Shown here one piece after another: positions 6,771 through 15,712 of a DNA stretch of 33,793 bases (positions within the stretch are counted from its first letter, which is position 1; each line of letters starts with the position of its first letter). The DNA is from Deltaproteobacteria bacterium (lineage in GTDB: Bacteria; Desulfobacterota; Desulfuromonadia; Geobacterales; Pseudopelobacteraceae): the NCBI GenBank assembly GCA_021778115.1, contig JAJYCS010000021.1:1-33793 (forward strand). The letters are read 5' to 3'. Under the pieces are notes generated by a model. The model was given only the letters and a program-made list of their open reading frames with translations, did no database searches and was not told the origin of the DNA. Both the position numbers and the translations under genes were made by a program.

Positions 6771-8516
6771 TCAGCTGTAGCAGGGTGCCTGGTCGGTCAA
6801 CCGGGCCAGTTCGTCGCGCAGTTCATTGATATCCAGCGGCTTGCTTAGATAACCGTCGAACCCCTCAGCCAGCAGGCGCTCCCGGTCGCCCTGCATGGCA
6901 TAGGCGGTGACGGCGATGATCGGGATATGGCCCCCTACGGCCTGTTCTTGTTGGCGGATGGTGGCGGTTGCCACCCGTCCATCCATCACCGGCATCTGGA
7001 TGTCCATCAGGATACCGTTCCAGGCAGCCTCGCGCCAGCGTTCAAGGGCCTGACGCCCATCCTCCACCACCTGACTCCGGTGTCCCAGACGATGCAGGAT
7101 CTTCTGGAGGGTGCGGGCGTTCAGCGGGTTGTCTTCAGCAATCAGCAGGTTCAGCTGGTTTTCTGCCGGTGGCGCCCCTGCCGTATCGGATTGTGACATA
7201 TCGCGGCGCTCTTTGGGGTCGGGGAGCAGGAACGGCAGTTCCACCGTAAAGGTGCTCCCCTGGCCAGCGACACTTTCAGCCCAGATGCGGCCTCCCATAA
7301 GGTCTGCCAGACGGCGGCAGATGGCCAGCCCCAGCCCGGACCCTCCGTATCGGCGCGTCGATGAATTGTCTGCCTGCTCAAAGGGGTCGAATATCCGGGC
7401 AAGGACCTGCGGCGGCATGCCGATGCCGGTGTCCGCGACCTCCAGACGGATGGTGACACGGCCGGCATCGTGGGCCACCAGGTGTGCCGCAACGCTGACG
7501 CTCCCCTGTTCCGTAAACTTGATGGCGTTGCCTAGCAGGTTGAACAGGATCTGCTTGAGCCGCAGCTGATCGCCGATCAGTTCGTCAGGGATCTCGTCGG
7601 GCAGATGGAGGTTCAGTCCCAGCCCTTTCTGGGTGATGCGGGTCAGCTGGTTGGTGAGCACCTCCTGCAGGGTGCGGTGCAGGCTGAAGACGGCGGTTTC
7701 CAGGTCCAACTTGCCTGCCTCGATTTTCGACAGGTCCAGGATGTCGTTGATCAGGGTGATCAGGTTGTTGCCGGATAGCTCAATGTTGTCGAGATATTCG
7801 CACTGTTCGCCGGTCAGCGGGGTAAAGCGGAGCAGTTGGGCCATGCCGATGACGCCGTTCATCGGGGTGCGGATCTCGTGACTCATATTGGCCAGAAACT
7901 CGCTTTTTGCCCGGTTGGCCGCCTCGGCCGCCTGGACCGCCTGTTCCAGCTCCGCAGTCCGCTCAGCCACCCGCTGTTCCAGTTCCTGGGCCTGTTGTTC
8001 TATCTGGCGGAAACTCAAGGCGTTTTTGAGGGCCAGGGCGATCATCGGGGTCAGCGGTCTGATGGTGGTGTCGATCTCATCGATCCGGTTCAGTCCGGGT
8101 AGATCGAACAGCACCAGCAGCCCCACCAGTTCACCGGCCGCCTTGAGGGGATAGCGGATGCAGGACTGGACGCCGCAACGCCGTAACGGCGGATAGAGCG
8201 GATGGTCGACGGCAAGCTGGGCCGTGTGGGCCGGGAGGTCGCCGGGGGTCCGTTCCGGGCAGAACAGTACCAGCTCCTCGGCGCGCAACAGCGTACGGCG
8301 CCGTGTAGGGCTGACGTCCAGCAGTTCATGCCGGGTCGGCTGCCGCAGATGCGCCAGGATCATCACCGTCCGGGCCCCGGTCAGCTCCCGTAACTGCTCG
8401 GTCAGCACCTGTCCCAGCCGATGGGGTGAGGTGGAGGCCAGCAGCTCGGCGATCACCTCCAGGGTCATGGATTGTGCGGCGGTGGTGATGGGATTCAAGG
8501 TGGGTGCGATGGTCAT
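6771..8516 (-). CDS. Soluble GAF-domain hybrid sensor histidine kinase
   Basis: A 581-residue cytoplasmic kinase with no membrane segment. Residues about 16-165 look like a GAF sensor domain; about 165-205 is a coiled coil ([26 protein letters not shown]). HisKA follows with the phospho-acceptor H213 in [14 protein letters not shown]. The HATPase has [20 protein letters not shown] and [11 protein letters not shown]-terminal receiver (about 450-575) has AEDN, the acceptor aspartate in [10 protein letters not shown], and the KPLD lysine. Its ATG overlaps the DUF1638 stop (ATGA), so it is co-translated with the corrinoid module and probably senses a ligand related to it. No partner regulator lies nearby; the internal receiver may be a phosphorelay step. 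Confidence 0.9.
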   Translation of the reverse strand: MTIAPTLNPITTAAQSMTLEVIAELLASTSPHRLGQVLTEQLRELTGARTVMILAHLRQPTRHELLDVSPTRRRTLLRAEELVLFCPERTPGDLPAHTAQLAVDHPLYPPLRRCGVQSCIRYPLKAAGELVGLLVLFDLPGLNRIDEIDTTIRPLTPMIALALKNALSFRQIEQQAQELEQRVAERTAELEQAVQAAEAANRAKSEFLANMSHEIRTPMNGVIGMAQLLRFTPLTGEQCEYLDNIELSGNNLITLINDILDLSKIEAGKLDLETAVFSLHRTLQEVLTNQLTRITQKGLGLNLHLPDEIPDELIGDQLRLKQILFNLLGNAIKFTEQGSVSVAAHLVAHDAGRVTIRLEVADTGIGMPPQVLARIFDPFEQADNSSTRRYGGSGLGLAICRRLADLMGGRIWAESVAGQGSTFTVELPFLLPDPKERRDMSQSDTAGAPPAENQLNLLIAEDNPLNARTLQKILHRLGHRSQVVEDGRQALERWREAAWNGILMDIQMPVMDGRVATATIRQQEQAVGGHIPIIAVTAYAMQGDRERLLAEGFDGYLSKPLDINELRDELARLTDQAPCYS

Positions 8517-9118
8517 GGACGGTCCGTCCCGGCACGGAGGTGGGCATCCGCCTCAGCGGTCAGCAGCAGCTGGAGCATGGTGTCCAGGGTCACCGTCTCA
8601 ATGCGCCACGGCAGGCCGCTGTAGGCAGAAAAATCGGTCATCTGGCGGTGCGGCACCGGCACCAGGCCGGTGTCCAGGTAAACGAGGGAACTGCGATGCT
8701 CACGCATCAGGTCTTGGGCTATCGGGTGCGTCAGCCCCAGTTCGTCCTGCATGATCCGCTCCCAGCGGTCCGCCCATTCCGGTAATACCAGAAAGGCCCC
8801 CTCGCGCATCAGGTGGCGGTAGCGGTCCCGTCCCAGCAACAGTTGGGCGCAGTTGATCGCGTCAATCCTGCCCACCCGGTACGACGTGACCAGATCCAGC
8901 ATCCGGCTGCAGCAATCGCCATAGACCAGGACCAGGCAGGCCGGTGTCTGGAGGCGCTGCTCCAGGGCGGCGGTCAGGGCTGTCTCCAGTCTGGGGGGGT
9001 CCATATGCAACATGGAGTCGAGAAAGTGCAGCCGACCCCGGATCAGTCCCTGACGGTGCAACGCCTCAAGCTCGGCCCGCACCACCCCGCAACTGAGCCA
9101 GACCGTACCGTTGTTCAT
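8513..9118 (-). CDS. DUF1638 protein of a corrinoid methyl-transfer operon
   Basis: A 201-residue protein of unknown biochemical role. It carries the DUF1638 pattern: an N-terminal [12 protein letters not shown], then [17 protein letters not shown], then [32 protein letters not shown] and [14 protein letters not shown]. The conserved cysteines (SCG, YGDCC, INC) could bind a metal or take part in thiol or methyl chemistry; that is inference. DUF1638 genes are, to my knowledge, often beside corrinoid proteins and MtaA-like methyltransferases in methanogens and anaerobes, and that is the case here. Start and stop overlap both neighbours by ATGA. Confidence 0.82.
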   Translation of the reverse strand: MNNGTVWLSCGVVRAELEALHRQGLIRGRLHFLDSMLHMDPPRLETALTAALEQRLQTPACLVLVYGDCCSRMLDLVTSYRVGRIDAINCAQLLLGRDRYRHLMREGAFLVLPEWADRWERIMQDELGLTHPIAQDLMREHRSSLVYLDTGLVPVPHRQMTDFSAYSGLPWRIETVTLDTMLQLLLTAEADAHLRAGTDRP

Positions 9119-10149
9119 GCTGGGCAGCCCTTCCCCGCCGCGTAATCGCTGCTGGCGGCAAGCAGGGCGTGCAGGTTTTCGGGTGGTGTCGTCAAGGCGA
9201 TATCGGCGCCGGCATTGGCCAGGATGTAGTGACCGGCCGGTGCGGCACTGCGCAGGCAGGCCATGGCCTTGTGGTAGAGCTCATCTGCAGACAACGACGA
9301 GAAGCTCAGGTTGTCCAGATTGCCGATCAAGTTTAGGTCGGGGCCAGCCAGGGTACGGGCCTGGGCCAGGTCATCCTTCGAACCGATCGCCACCGCTGCC
9401 AGCCCTGCCAGGCCAGGCAGCAGATCAAGGGTATGGTTGATGCTGCCGCCGGTCTGGTGCATGACCTTGGGCCCCTGCACCTGGGCGAAGGTGCTGCGCA
9501 GGTGGGGCAGGGCCAGCTCGGCAAACAGGCTGCGGGGGGCAATCTCGGCGGCCGCCATCCCCTCGGTCACCACCAGACAGTCGGCGCCGGCCTGGAGCAG
9601 CGCGTTGCACCAGGCCACAAAAAACGGGCCGGTATGCTCCAGCAGCTCCCGGGCGGTTGGCTGGTCAAAGAGGATGGTCTCCATCCACGGCCCCAGGCCG
9701 ATCACCAGCGACGGCAGTATGGCCGGCCCAGGCACCACACCGATGATCGGCACCGTTTCCTTGTACTGCGTTGCCAGCATCCTGGTGGAGGCGAGGATTG
9801 CCGGCAACCTGCCGCTTCGGGCAGGGTCGGGCAGGGGCAGTTTGAGGGCCGCCTGCGCGTTGTCCACAGCCGGCCGTTTCATGTTGGGGGGCTGGTCGTC
9901 AAACCAGGTCACCGTGCCGCCGAAGGCCTCGGCAATGGCGCTGTAGTCGAACGGGGACATCACCAGGTCGAAGCCAAAGGACTCCTGTGCCGCCTGCTGG
10001 CCGGCCAGCCAGGCCGCCGGGTCTCGGTACAGCGTGGGGAGGCCGGTATTGGTCAACTTCCCACCGTAGGCCCCCAGCACCGCCAACACCGGCACCCGAT
10101 CCACCGGTTGCCCCGTCAGGGTGCCCATCAACCGTTGATAGGCGTTCAT
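9115..10149 (-). CDS. Uroporphyrinogen decarboxylase/MtaA-family protein
   Basis: A 344-residue TIM-barrel protein of the URO-D superfamily, which includes corrinoid methyltransferases such as MtaA and MtbA. The start MNAYQRLMGTLTGQPVDRVPV is characteristic, and its ATG is 1 nt after the corrinoid gene stop. GPAILPSLVIG, GADCLVVTEG and TPPENLHALL also fit the family. The zinc-binding HxC of MtaA is HQT here (231-233), and the later GC is NAGAD (312-316), so two expected cysteine ligands are absent. It may therefore use another ligand set, bind no zinc, or have a binding role. True haem biosynthesis (HemE) is unlikely given the partners. Confidence 0.8.
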   Translation of the reverse strand: MNAYQRLMGTLTGQPVDRVPVLAVLGAYGGKLTNTGLPTLYRDPAAWLAGQQAAQESFGFDLVMSPFDYSAIAEAFGGTVTWFDDQPPNMKRPAVDNAQAALKLPLPDPARSGRLPAILASTRMLATQYKETVPIIGVVPGPAILPSLVIGLGPWMETILFDQPTARELLEHTGPFFVAWCNALLQAGADCLVVTEGMAAAEIAPRSLFAELALPHLRSTFAQVQGPKVMHQTGGSINHTLDLLPGLAGLAAVAIGSKDDLAQARTLAGPDLNLIGNLDNLSFSSLSADELYHKAMACLRSAAPAGHYILANAGADIALTTPPENLHALLAASSDYAAGKGCPA

Positions 10150-10150
10150 G

Positions 10151-10813
10151 TCACCCTCCGGCCTGGGCCGCGGCCTGGAGCCGCGTGCAGAGCTCGTCGG
10201 CCCCCACGGCGTTGCGGGCAGTGCCGTCGCCCCCCACCTCGGCCACCAGTTCCGGCCGCCAGTTGAAGACCGCCCCACCTACCCCCAGCTTTATCCGCTG
10301 CTGCAGACCGCGGGCATCTATCAGTTCACGCAGGTTACGGATGTTCAGGGCGGTGGTCTGCATCATGGCCGACGCGGCCACCACCCGGGCCCCCACCGCC
10401 AGCGCCGTGTCAATGAACCGCTCGGCCGGCACGTCATTGCCCAGATCGTGGACCTCCCAACCGGCAGCGGTCAGAAACAGGGTGACGATACGGCGGCCGA
10501 GGCTGTGAAAGTCGTCTTCAATATTGCCGATGACCACGGCCCCTTTGGTAGGGGGAGAATCCCCGGTTTCCGGGATGCAGCGCAGCATGACATCTTCGGC
10601 GATCTTGGCCGCGACAAACCCCTGAGCCAGGGAGAGGGTCTCCTCTTCCCAGCCATGGCCGAGTCGGATCAGGGCCGGATCGAGGATCCCGCTGATGACC
10701 TGTATCGGGGGGATGCCCGTCTCCAGGGCCTGCTCGATGACGGCTGCAGCCGCCATGCGATCGGAGACGATCATGGTTTCCAACAGCCTGTCGCTCCAGT
10801 CCTGAAGCGCCAT
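10151..10813 (-). CDS. Corrinoid (B12-binding) protein, MtbC/MttC-like
   Basis: A 220-residue protein that would carry a methyl group on cobalamin between methyltransferases. Residues about 5-85 form the helical cap (B12-binding_2: MIVSDRMAAAAVIEQALETGIPP, ILDPALIRLGHGWEEETLSLAQ). A Rossmann-like domain follows with the cobalt-ligand motif DFHSLG (DxHxxG), HDLGNDVPAERFI, ASAMMQTT and VGGAVFN. The ATG at 10813 has GGAG upstream; longer in-frame extensions to 10966 have no family similarity. It is the first gene of a four-gene operon with the UroD-like, DUF1638 and kinase genes. No substrate-specific methyltransferase (MttB, MtaB type) is next to it. Confidence 0.88.
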   Translation of the reverse strand: MALQDWSDRLLETMIVSDRMAAAAVIEQALETGIPPIQVISGILDPALIRLGHGWEEETLSLAQGFVAAKIAEDVMLRCIPETGDSPPTKGAVVIGNIEDDFHSLGRRIVTLFLTAAGWEVHDLGNDVPAERFIDTALAVGARVVAASAMMQTTALNIRNLRELIDARGLQQRIKLGVGGAVFNWRPELVAEVGGDGTARNAVGADELCTRLQAAAQAGG

Positions 10814-10882
10814 AGAGGAGGCTCCTTTCCCTGGTGGAGGCGGCTCTCGCCGGTCAGGCGGGCTGCCGTCCGTTCCCAGCAC

Positions 10883-10910
10883 TATATAGCGCAGCCGCTG
10901 CCAATTGCAA
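10883..10910 (-). promoter_or_regulatory. Candidate promoter of the corrinoid operon
   Basis: On the minus strand TTGCAA (10905-10910) and TATATA (10883-10888) are 16 bp apart, with TATAGT overlapping at 18 bp. The leader to the corrinoid ATG is about 65-70 nt. The divergent rubrerythrin promoter also uses TTGCAA as its -35 box. Confidence 0.45.
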
Positions 10911-10951
10911 CTACAGAGGCGGCCGACGCCCCGACGTTGGGCAACTGAGGC

Positions 10952-10979
10952 TTGCAACCTTCGCAAACTGTGGTAAGAT
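10952..10979 (+). promoter_or_regulatory. Candidate rubrerythrin promoter
   Basis: TTGCAA (10952-10957) and TAAGAT (10974-10979) are 16 bp apart, about 33 nt before the GTG start. No peroxide-regulator box could be named with confidence. Confidence 0.5.
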
Positions 10980-11011
10980 TTTCGAACATGTCATGATAAA
11001 GGAGTCATACC

Positions 11012-11590
11012 GTGTCCAAGTCAGTCAAAGGTACCACGACCGAACAGAACCTGCTCAAGTCGTTCGCCGGTGAGAGCCAGGCCCGTAACCGTTACACCTA
11101 CTTTGCCGGGGCGGCCCGGAATGAAGGGTATGTCCAGATCGCCGATATCTTCGAGGAGACCGCCAACCAGGAGAAGGAGCATGCCAAGCGGTTCTTCAAG
11201 TTCCTGGAGGGGGGCGATCTGGAGATCACCGCCTGTTTCCCGGCCGGAAAGGTCGGCACCACCGCCGAGAATCTGCTGGCAGCGGCCAACGGCGAGCGTG
11301 AGGAGTACAGCGACCTCTACCCGGCCTTTGCCGCAGTGGCCAAGGAGGAGGGGTTTGCCGAGATCGCCGCGGTCTGGAACGCCATTGCGGTGGCCGAGAA
11401 GCAGCATGAAAAACGGTACCGTGACCTTTTGGCCAACATCGAGGCCGGACGGGTCTTTGCCCGTGAGCAGGTGGTGGTCTGGCGCTGCCGCAACTGCGGC
11501 TACCTGCACAGCAACAAGTCGGCCCCGGAGCTCTGTCCGGCCTGCGCCCACCCCAAGGCCCACTTTGAGCTGCTGGGGGAGAACTGGTAG
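11012..11590 (+). CDS. rbr: Rubrerythrin
   Basis: A 192-residue cytoplasmic peroxide reductase of anaerobes. The N-terminal four-helix domain carries the di-iron ligands in FAGESQARNRY, EETANQEKEHAKRF, EREEY and AVAEKQHEKRY. The C-terminal rubredoxin-like domain has two CxxC pairs (CRNCGY and CPACAHPKAHFE). This is the full-length classical architecture. The GTG at 11012 is preceded by AAAGGAG at good spacing. It is divergent from the corrinoid operon and convergent with hppA. It protects oxygen-sensitive enzymes, which fits an anaerobe with low-potential corrinoid chemistry. Confidence 0.95.
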   Translation: MSKSVKGTTTEQNLLKSFAGESQARNRYTYFAGAARNEGYVQIADIFEETANQEKEHAKRFFKFLEGGDLEITACFPAGKVGTTAENLLAAANGEREEYSDLYPAFAAVAKEEGFAEIAAVWNAIAVAEKQHEKRYRDLLANIEAGRVFAREQVVVWRCRNCGYLHSNKSAPELCPACAHPKAHFELLGENW

Positions 11591-11616
11591 CCGCTCCTCC
11601 TGCCGCTGGTCACAAA

Positions 11617-11650
11617 AAACGGCCGCTCCCTCTTCAGGGGGCGGCCGTTT
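11617..11650 (-). terminator. Terminator between rubrerythrin and hppA, probably bidirectional
   Basis: AAACGGCCGC (11617-11626) pairs perfectly with GCGGCCGTTT (11641-11650). On the minus strand the hairpin is followed by six T residues, so it should end the hppA transcript efficiently. On the plus strand only TTT follows, giving weaker termination of rubrerythrin. Confidence 0.8.
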
Positions 11651-11680
11651 GCATGTCAGACAGCGTCGGTACCGTTGGGA

Positions 11681-13732
11681 CTACATCCTGCTTAAGAGCG
11701 GCACGATCAGGAGCGACACGATGTTGATGATCTTGATCATCGGGTTGACGGCCGGGCCGGCGGTATCTTTATAGGGGTCGCCAACGGTGTCGCCGGTTAC
11801 GGCTGCCTTGTGGGCATCGCCGCCCTTGCCGCCGAAGTAGCCGTCTTCGATGTATTTCTTGGCGTTATCCCAGGCACCGCCGCCAGTGGTCATGGAGATG
11901 GCTACGAAGATGCCGGTCACGATGGTGCCGACGATTACACCACCCAGGGCTTTGGGACCCAGGGTGAAGCCGATGACGATCGGCGCGGCGATCGGGATGA
12001 TGCCGGGGATGATCATCTCTTTGAGGGCGGTCTTGGTGACGATATCCACGCAGGAGGCGTAGTCCGGCTTGCCGGTGCCTTCCATGATGCCCGGAATCTC
12101 GCGGAACTGTCGACGGACCTCTTCAACCACCGAGCCGCCGGCCTTGCCAACCGCTTCCATGCACTGGGCAGCGAAATAGTAGGGTAGCATGCCTCCCAGG
12201 AAGAGGCCGACGATGATGTACGGGTCGGAGAGGCTGAAGTCGATCATCCGGCCCGCTGCCTTGAGCTCATCCACATAGGAGGTGAACAGGATGACGGCGG
12301 CCAGTCCGGCGGAGCCGATGGCGTAGCCCTTGGTCACCGCCTTGGTGGTGTTGCCCACGGCGTCCAGGGGGTCGGTGACGGCCCGGACCGTGTCATCAAG
12401 CTCCGCCATCTCGGCGATGCCGCCGGCGTTGTCGGTGATCGGGCCGTAGGCGTCCATGGCCACCACGATGCCGGTGAGCGAGAGCATGGAGACGGCGGCG
12501 ATGGCGATGCCGTACACCCCGGCGCAATTGAAGGCCACGATGATACCGGCGGCGATGACGATAACCGGCAGGGCGGTCGACTTCATGGAGACTCCCAGGC
12601 CGGCGATGATATTGGTGGCGTGGCCGGTGGTGGAGGCCTGGGCGATATGCTTGACCGGGCCGTACTCGGTGGCGGTGTAGTACTCGGTGATCCAGAAGAT
12701 GGCGCCGGTCACCACCAGGCCGACGATGGCGGAGATGAAGATGCTCATGGCGGAGAAGGTCTGACCGTCGGTGTTGGTAAGCCCCTGCGGGAACATCTGG
12801 TTGGTCACGACGTAGAAGGCGATGCAGGCCAGGACGCCGGAGGCGATGAGCCCTTTGTAGAGGGCCGGCATGATTTTTTTACTGCTCCCCAGTTTCACGA
12901 AGAAGGTGCCGATGATGGAGGCGATGATGGAGATGCCCCCCAGGATCAGGGGATAGCTGGTTGCCCCCGGCGTGCTGCCGAAGGCGATGGCCCCCAGTAG
13001 CATGGCGGCGATCAGGGTCACGGCATAGGTCTCGAACAGGTCGGCGGCCATGCCGGCGCAGTCGCCCACGTTATCACCTACGTTGTCGGCGATCACGGCC
13101 GGGTTGCGGGGGTCGTCCTCGGGGATGCCGGCCTCCACTTTGCCTACCAGGTCGGCGCCGACGTCGGCCCCCTTGGTGAAGATGCCGCCACCCAGACGGG
13201 CGAAGATGGAGATCAGCGAACCGCCGAAGCCCAGGCCCACCAGCTGGCTCACCACCTCTTTAACCGGTGCATCCGGCATCAGCCGCTGTAGTACGAAGTA
13301 GTAGCCGGCCACCCCGAAAAGGCCCAGACCCACCACCAGCATGCCGGTGATGGCACCCCCCCTGAAGGCGACGTTCAAGGCCTTGTGGATGCCTGATTTG
13401 GCGGCCTCGGTGGTGCGGATGTTGGCGCGGACGGAGACGAACATGCCGATGAAGCCGGTGAGGCCGGAGAAGAGGGCGCCGATGGCGAACCCGATGGCGG
13501 TCTTCATACCCAGGGTTGCCGCCAGAGCCACGAACATGATCACGCCCACTACGGCGATGATGGTGTACTGACGCCTCATGTAGGCGCTGGCCCCTTCCTG
13601 TACCGCTGCGGCGATCTGCCGCATCCGCTCGTTACCCTGGGGCAGCCCCAGGATCCACTGTGCCGAAATCAGACCGTAGGCAACGGCTGCCACGGCGCAG
13701 GCCAGGGCAAAATAGACTGCGTACTGTTCCAT
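11681..13732 (-). CDS. hppA: Membrane-bound proton-translocating pyrophosphatase
   Basis: A 683-residue integral membrane enzyme that couples pyrophosphate hydrolysis to proton (or sodium) export. The PPi/Mg site is seen in [36 protein letters not shown] and [12 protein letters not shown], and again in [14 protein letters not shown] with [14 protein letters not shown] near the end. The segment [10 protein letters not shown] has Lys where K+-dependent enzymes have Ala, and Thr where they have Gly, so a K+-independent, proton-pumping form is expected. The start MEQYAVYF (13732) has GGGAG upstream; the longer frame is unsupported. It stands alone with its own promoter. Confidence 0.95.
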   Translation of the reverse strand: MEQYAVYFALACAVAAVAYGLISAQWILGLPQGNERMRQIAAAVQEGASAYMRRQYTIIAVVGVIMFVALAATLGMKTAIGFAIGALFSGLTGFIGMFVSVRANIRTTEAAKSGIHKALNVAFRGGAITGMLVVGLGLFGVAGYYFVLQRLMPDAPVKEVVSQLVGLGFGGSLISIFARLGGGIFTKGADVGADLVGKVEAGIPEDDPRNPAVIADNVGDNVGDCAGMAADLFETYAVTLIAAMLLGAIAFGSTPGATSYPLILGGISIIASIIGTFFVKLGSSKKIMPALYKGLIASGVLACIAFYVVTNQMFPQGLTNTDGQTFSAMSIFISAIVGLVVTGAIFWITEYYTATEYGPVKHIAQASTTGHATNIIAGLGVSMKSTALPVIVIAAGIIVAFNCAGVYGIAIAAVSMLSLTGIVVAMDAYGPITDNAGGIAEMAELDDTVRAVTDPLDAVGNTTKAVTKGYAIGSAGLAAVILFTSYVDELKAAGRMIDFSLSDPYIIVGLFLGGMLPYYFAAQCMEAVGKAGGSVVEEVRRQFREIPGIMEGTGKPDYASCVDIVTKTALKEMIIPGIIPIAAPIVIGFTLGPKALGGVIVGTIVTGIFVAISMTTGGGAWDNAKKYIEDGYFGGKGGDAHKAAVTGDTVGDPYKDTAGPAVNPMIKIINIVSLLIVPLLSRM

Positions 13733-13825
13733 GCTCTGAATCTCCCTCGGTTGGATTGAAATGGGCGGCCCGGGTGTGGAGGCCACGTATGGATTCGATC
13801 AGCAGTGTACACAAAAAAACAAATT

Positions 13826-13854
13826 TTTTTAGTGCAATATGCCAGTGCTGTCAA
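13826..13854 (-). promoter_or_regulatory. Sigma-70 promoter of hppA
   Basis: On the minus strand TTGACA (13849-13854) is an exact -35 match. It is followed after 17 bp by TAAAAA (13826-13831), a weaker -10. The leader to the hppA ATG is about 88 nt. Confidence 0.6.
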
Positions 13855-14282
13855 CCATTTTGTGGATGATGCAGCGCGGTCAAGGCATGGTGCCGTGGTG
13901 AGAGGTGTAAGCAGTAGTTGCAACAGTTGACCGGATGAGTTCAGGGCTGCATGCAGAGGAACGAGTGTTCAATATCAGCTCTGACTGGCAAACTGTTGCC
14001 AGGCTCGAGCCGTACGGGAACATGTTTTGGAGGCCTCGCATCGGTTCGGATCATTTTTCAGTGCCCAAGAAAACCGGGGCCGCTATAAAAATTAAAACAA
14101 CGTATTAAATAATGCTTGATTTTTACCCTGATAACCGGATATGTTTTACGCAGATGCAAGGATAAATTCGACAGTCCGCACAGCTAAACAAACCATATTT
14201 GTTAAATAAATTTATGTAGATAAAATTAAATATTGTTATTTATAGTCAGGCAAAATAAACAATGATATAAAAAGACAGGATT
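13855..14282. other. Long intergenic region, AT-rich in its right half
   Basis: About 430 bp with no gene I can support. A perfect inverted repeat CTGGCAA-ACTG-TTGCCAG lies at 13985-14002. From about 14080 to 14280 the DNA becomes clearly AT-rich compared with the GC-rich genes around it, with runs such as TTAAATAAATTTATG. It may hold regulatory sites for the doubtful ORF to the right or be a trace of transferred DNA. Confidence 0.4.
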
Positions 14283-14657
14283 ATGCGCGAGTTACAACAG
14301 GACAAGACACGGAAGCTGTTAGCGGCACTGATTATGCTGGCCGTGCCCTTTCTTGTCGTGCTCGGCATGCGCATTCCATACATCAAGGGGGATTTTGAGA
14401 AAGTAAAACAGCAGCCTCGGGCAATCTTTAAAGACACGCAAAAACAATGTATCAAACTCGTCATAGTAAAAAAACCTGAGAGTAGTCCGATCCCGTCCGA
14501 TAACATACAAGGCACAGAAATCACACTATGTCTTTTGGTACAGGCCATTAAACCGGCAGATCCAGTAGACTATCCCGTCACCTTGTATAACCTTTGCCGT
14601 ATCCCTCCACGCGCTTCGCCTCTTTCTGTCTCCACACATCCCTACTTTACTGTCTAA
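14283..14657 (+). CDS. Doubtful small ORF with an N-terminal membrane helix
   Basis: A possible 124-residue protein that I do not recognise. Residues about 10-30 (LLAALIMLAVPFLVVLGM) form one hydrophobic helix after a charged start; the rest shows no domain. AGGA lies 4 nt before the ATG, a poor ribosome site. The last third (PPRASPLSVSTHPYFTV) has a composition typical of non-coding frames. A minus-strand frame (14246-14548) overlaps it. It may be a real orphan membrane protein, a decayed gene, or chance. Confidence 0.3.
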   Translation: MRELQQDKTRKLLAALIMLAVPFLVVLGMRIPYIKGDFEKVKQQPRAIFKDTQKQCIKLVIVKKPESSPIPSDNIQGTEITLCLLVQAIKPADPVDYPVTLYNLCRIPPRASPLSVSTHPYFTV

Positions 14658-14792
14658 CACTACACCATTCTGCAGTTGGATCGTTATTAGGCGCTTAACC
14701 TTCAACGCCAGTGGCAGCAAGTACGCTATGCAGTGCGCGGCGTATCGTGGCATGATACTCAAGGTATACTGTTGGTATTGCTTTGAACTAAT

Positions 14793-14812
14793 GTGATCCA
14801 TCACGCGGTGAT
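14793..14812. promoter_or_regulatory. Possible IclR operator
   Basis: GTGAT-CC-ATCAC is a 5-bp inverted repeat, with a third GTGAT 3 bp further on. It ends 18 bp before the IclR start codon. IclR-family regulators often bind their own promoters, so autoregulation is a reasonable guess. Confidence 0.35.
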
Positions 14813-14830
14813 TCTCATACGGGGGTATTC

Positions 14831-15598
14831 ATGTATGACAACAAAAGAATGTCGCTTTTAATCATTGAAAAAACTTTCCACGCGTTGGAACTGATCTCTT
14901 CTGCAGCGGAGCCACAAACAGTTCAGTCGCTAGCCAGCCAACTGCACATGGGACAAGATCGAACTCATACCTTGTTGAACCACTTAACGAAGCGAGGTTT
15001 TTTAGATAAGGACAAGGGAAATAGCAGCTATCGAATCGGGGTCCGCTGCATAAGTTTTGCCCAGATTATTACCAGCAACCTGACCTTTCTCAAATATGCA
15101 CGACCCATAATGCAGAGCCTCGAAAAAGAACATGATGAGGCAGTCTATATCGCTGTACTGAAAGAAACGGATGTGATCTTCCTTGACATGGTTGATACCG
15201 AACAACCGGTCAAGGTACCGGCCCTGGTGGGCCGCCGTTTCCCCTTTTTCTCAAATGCTGCTGGCAAGGTCATAGCAGCATGTGAACCACGCGATTATCT
15301 ACAGCGATACCTGGAAAAAATTGGTCGTAAACGTCCAGCAGTTGATTTTGATAACTTTCAGCAGGAACTGCTCACGATCAGGAACTTGGGGGTGGCGGTG
15401 GACAACGATGGATTGGGTGAACAGATTACCAGTGTCGCGGTTGCCATTAAAGACTATGCCGGCAAGGTACTCGGGGCCTTAGCCTTAATCGGACCAACGG
15501 CTCGTATGGTTGGTGAACGGCTCGAACGGGAAATAATTCCTTCCATGGTTACCAGCACCCAGTTGCTTTCATCCCGCTTTGGTTATGCTGCACCATAA
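14831..15598 (+). CDS. IclR-family transcriptional regulator
   Basis: A 255-residue regulator of usual family length. Residues about 8-70 form the winged helix-turn-helix (LIIEKTFHALELISSA, TVQSLASQLHMGQDRTHTLLNHLTKRGFL). Residues about 80-250 form the IclR effector domain, with the signature segment around PALVGRRFPFFSNAAGKVIAA and VAVDNDGLGEQITSVAVAIKD. GGGGG lies upstream of the ATG at suitable spacing. It lies just before an acetate permease pair on the same strand, so it probably controls that permease in response to a small carboxylate; the ligand is inferred from context. Confidence 0.92.
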   Translation: MYDNKRMSLLIIEKTFHALELISSAAEPQTVQSLASQLHMGQDRTHTLLNHLTKRGFLDKDKGNSSYRIGVRCISFAQIITSNLTFLKYARPIMQSLEKEHDEAVYIAVLKETDVIFLDMVDTEQPVKVPALVGRRFPFFSNAAGKVIAACEPRDYLQRYLEKIGRKRPAVDFDNFQQELLTIRNLGVAVDNDGLGEQITSVAVAIKDYAGKVLGALALIGPTARMVGERLEREIIPSMVTSTQLLSSRFGYAAP

Positions 15599-15634
15599 AA
15601 AAATCAGAAGCTTACTTCGACGAAAGGAGGTGTG

Positions 15635-15699
15635 ATGATTTTCAAAGGTAGTACATGAGGCGCAACATGAAAAATGCAGGCCAATGTTCAAACCTATGA
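15635..15699 (+). CDS. Two tiny overlapping leader ORFs before the permease genes
   Basis: AAAGGAGGTGTG, a near-perfect Shine-Dalgarno, precedes an ATG at 15635 encoding MIFKGST and a TGA (15656-15658). A second ATG (15655) overlaps that stop by ATGA and encodes MRRNMKNAGQCSNL, ending at 15699, 13 nt before the DUF485 start. The very strong ribosome site on such a short frame suggests it is translated and may couple or tune the permease genes. It could instead be the decayed 5' end of a longer gene. Confidence 0.4.
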
Positions 15700-15712
15700 A
15701 AAGGAGGAAGTT

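Noticed and set aside
10814-11011. Possible cobalamin riboswitch before the corrinoid operon
   Set aside because: I see no B12-box-like sequence or matching fold in the short leader; only a promoter-like pair is visible.
14246-14548. Minus-strand frame overlapping the doubtful ORF at 14283
   Set aside because: No ribosome site and no domain; equally doubtful and AT-rich.
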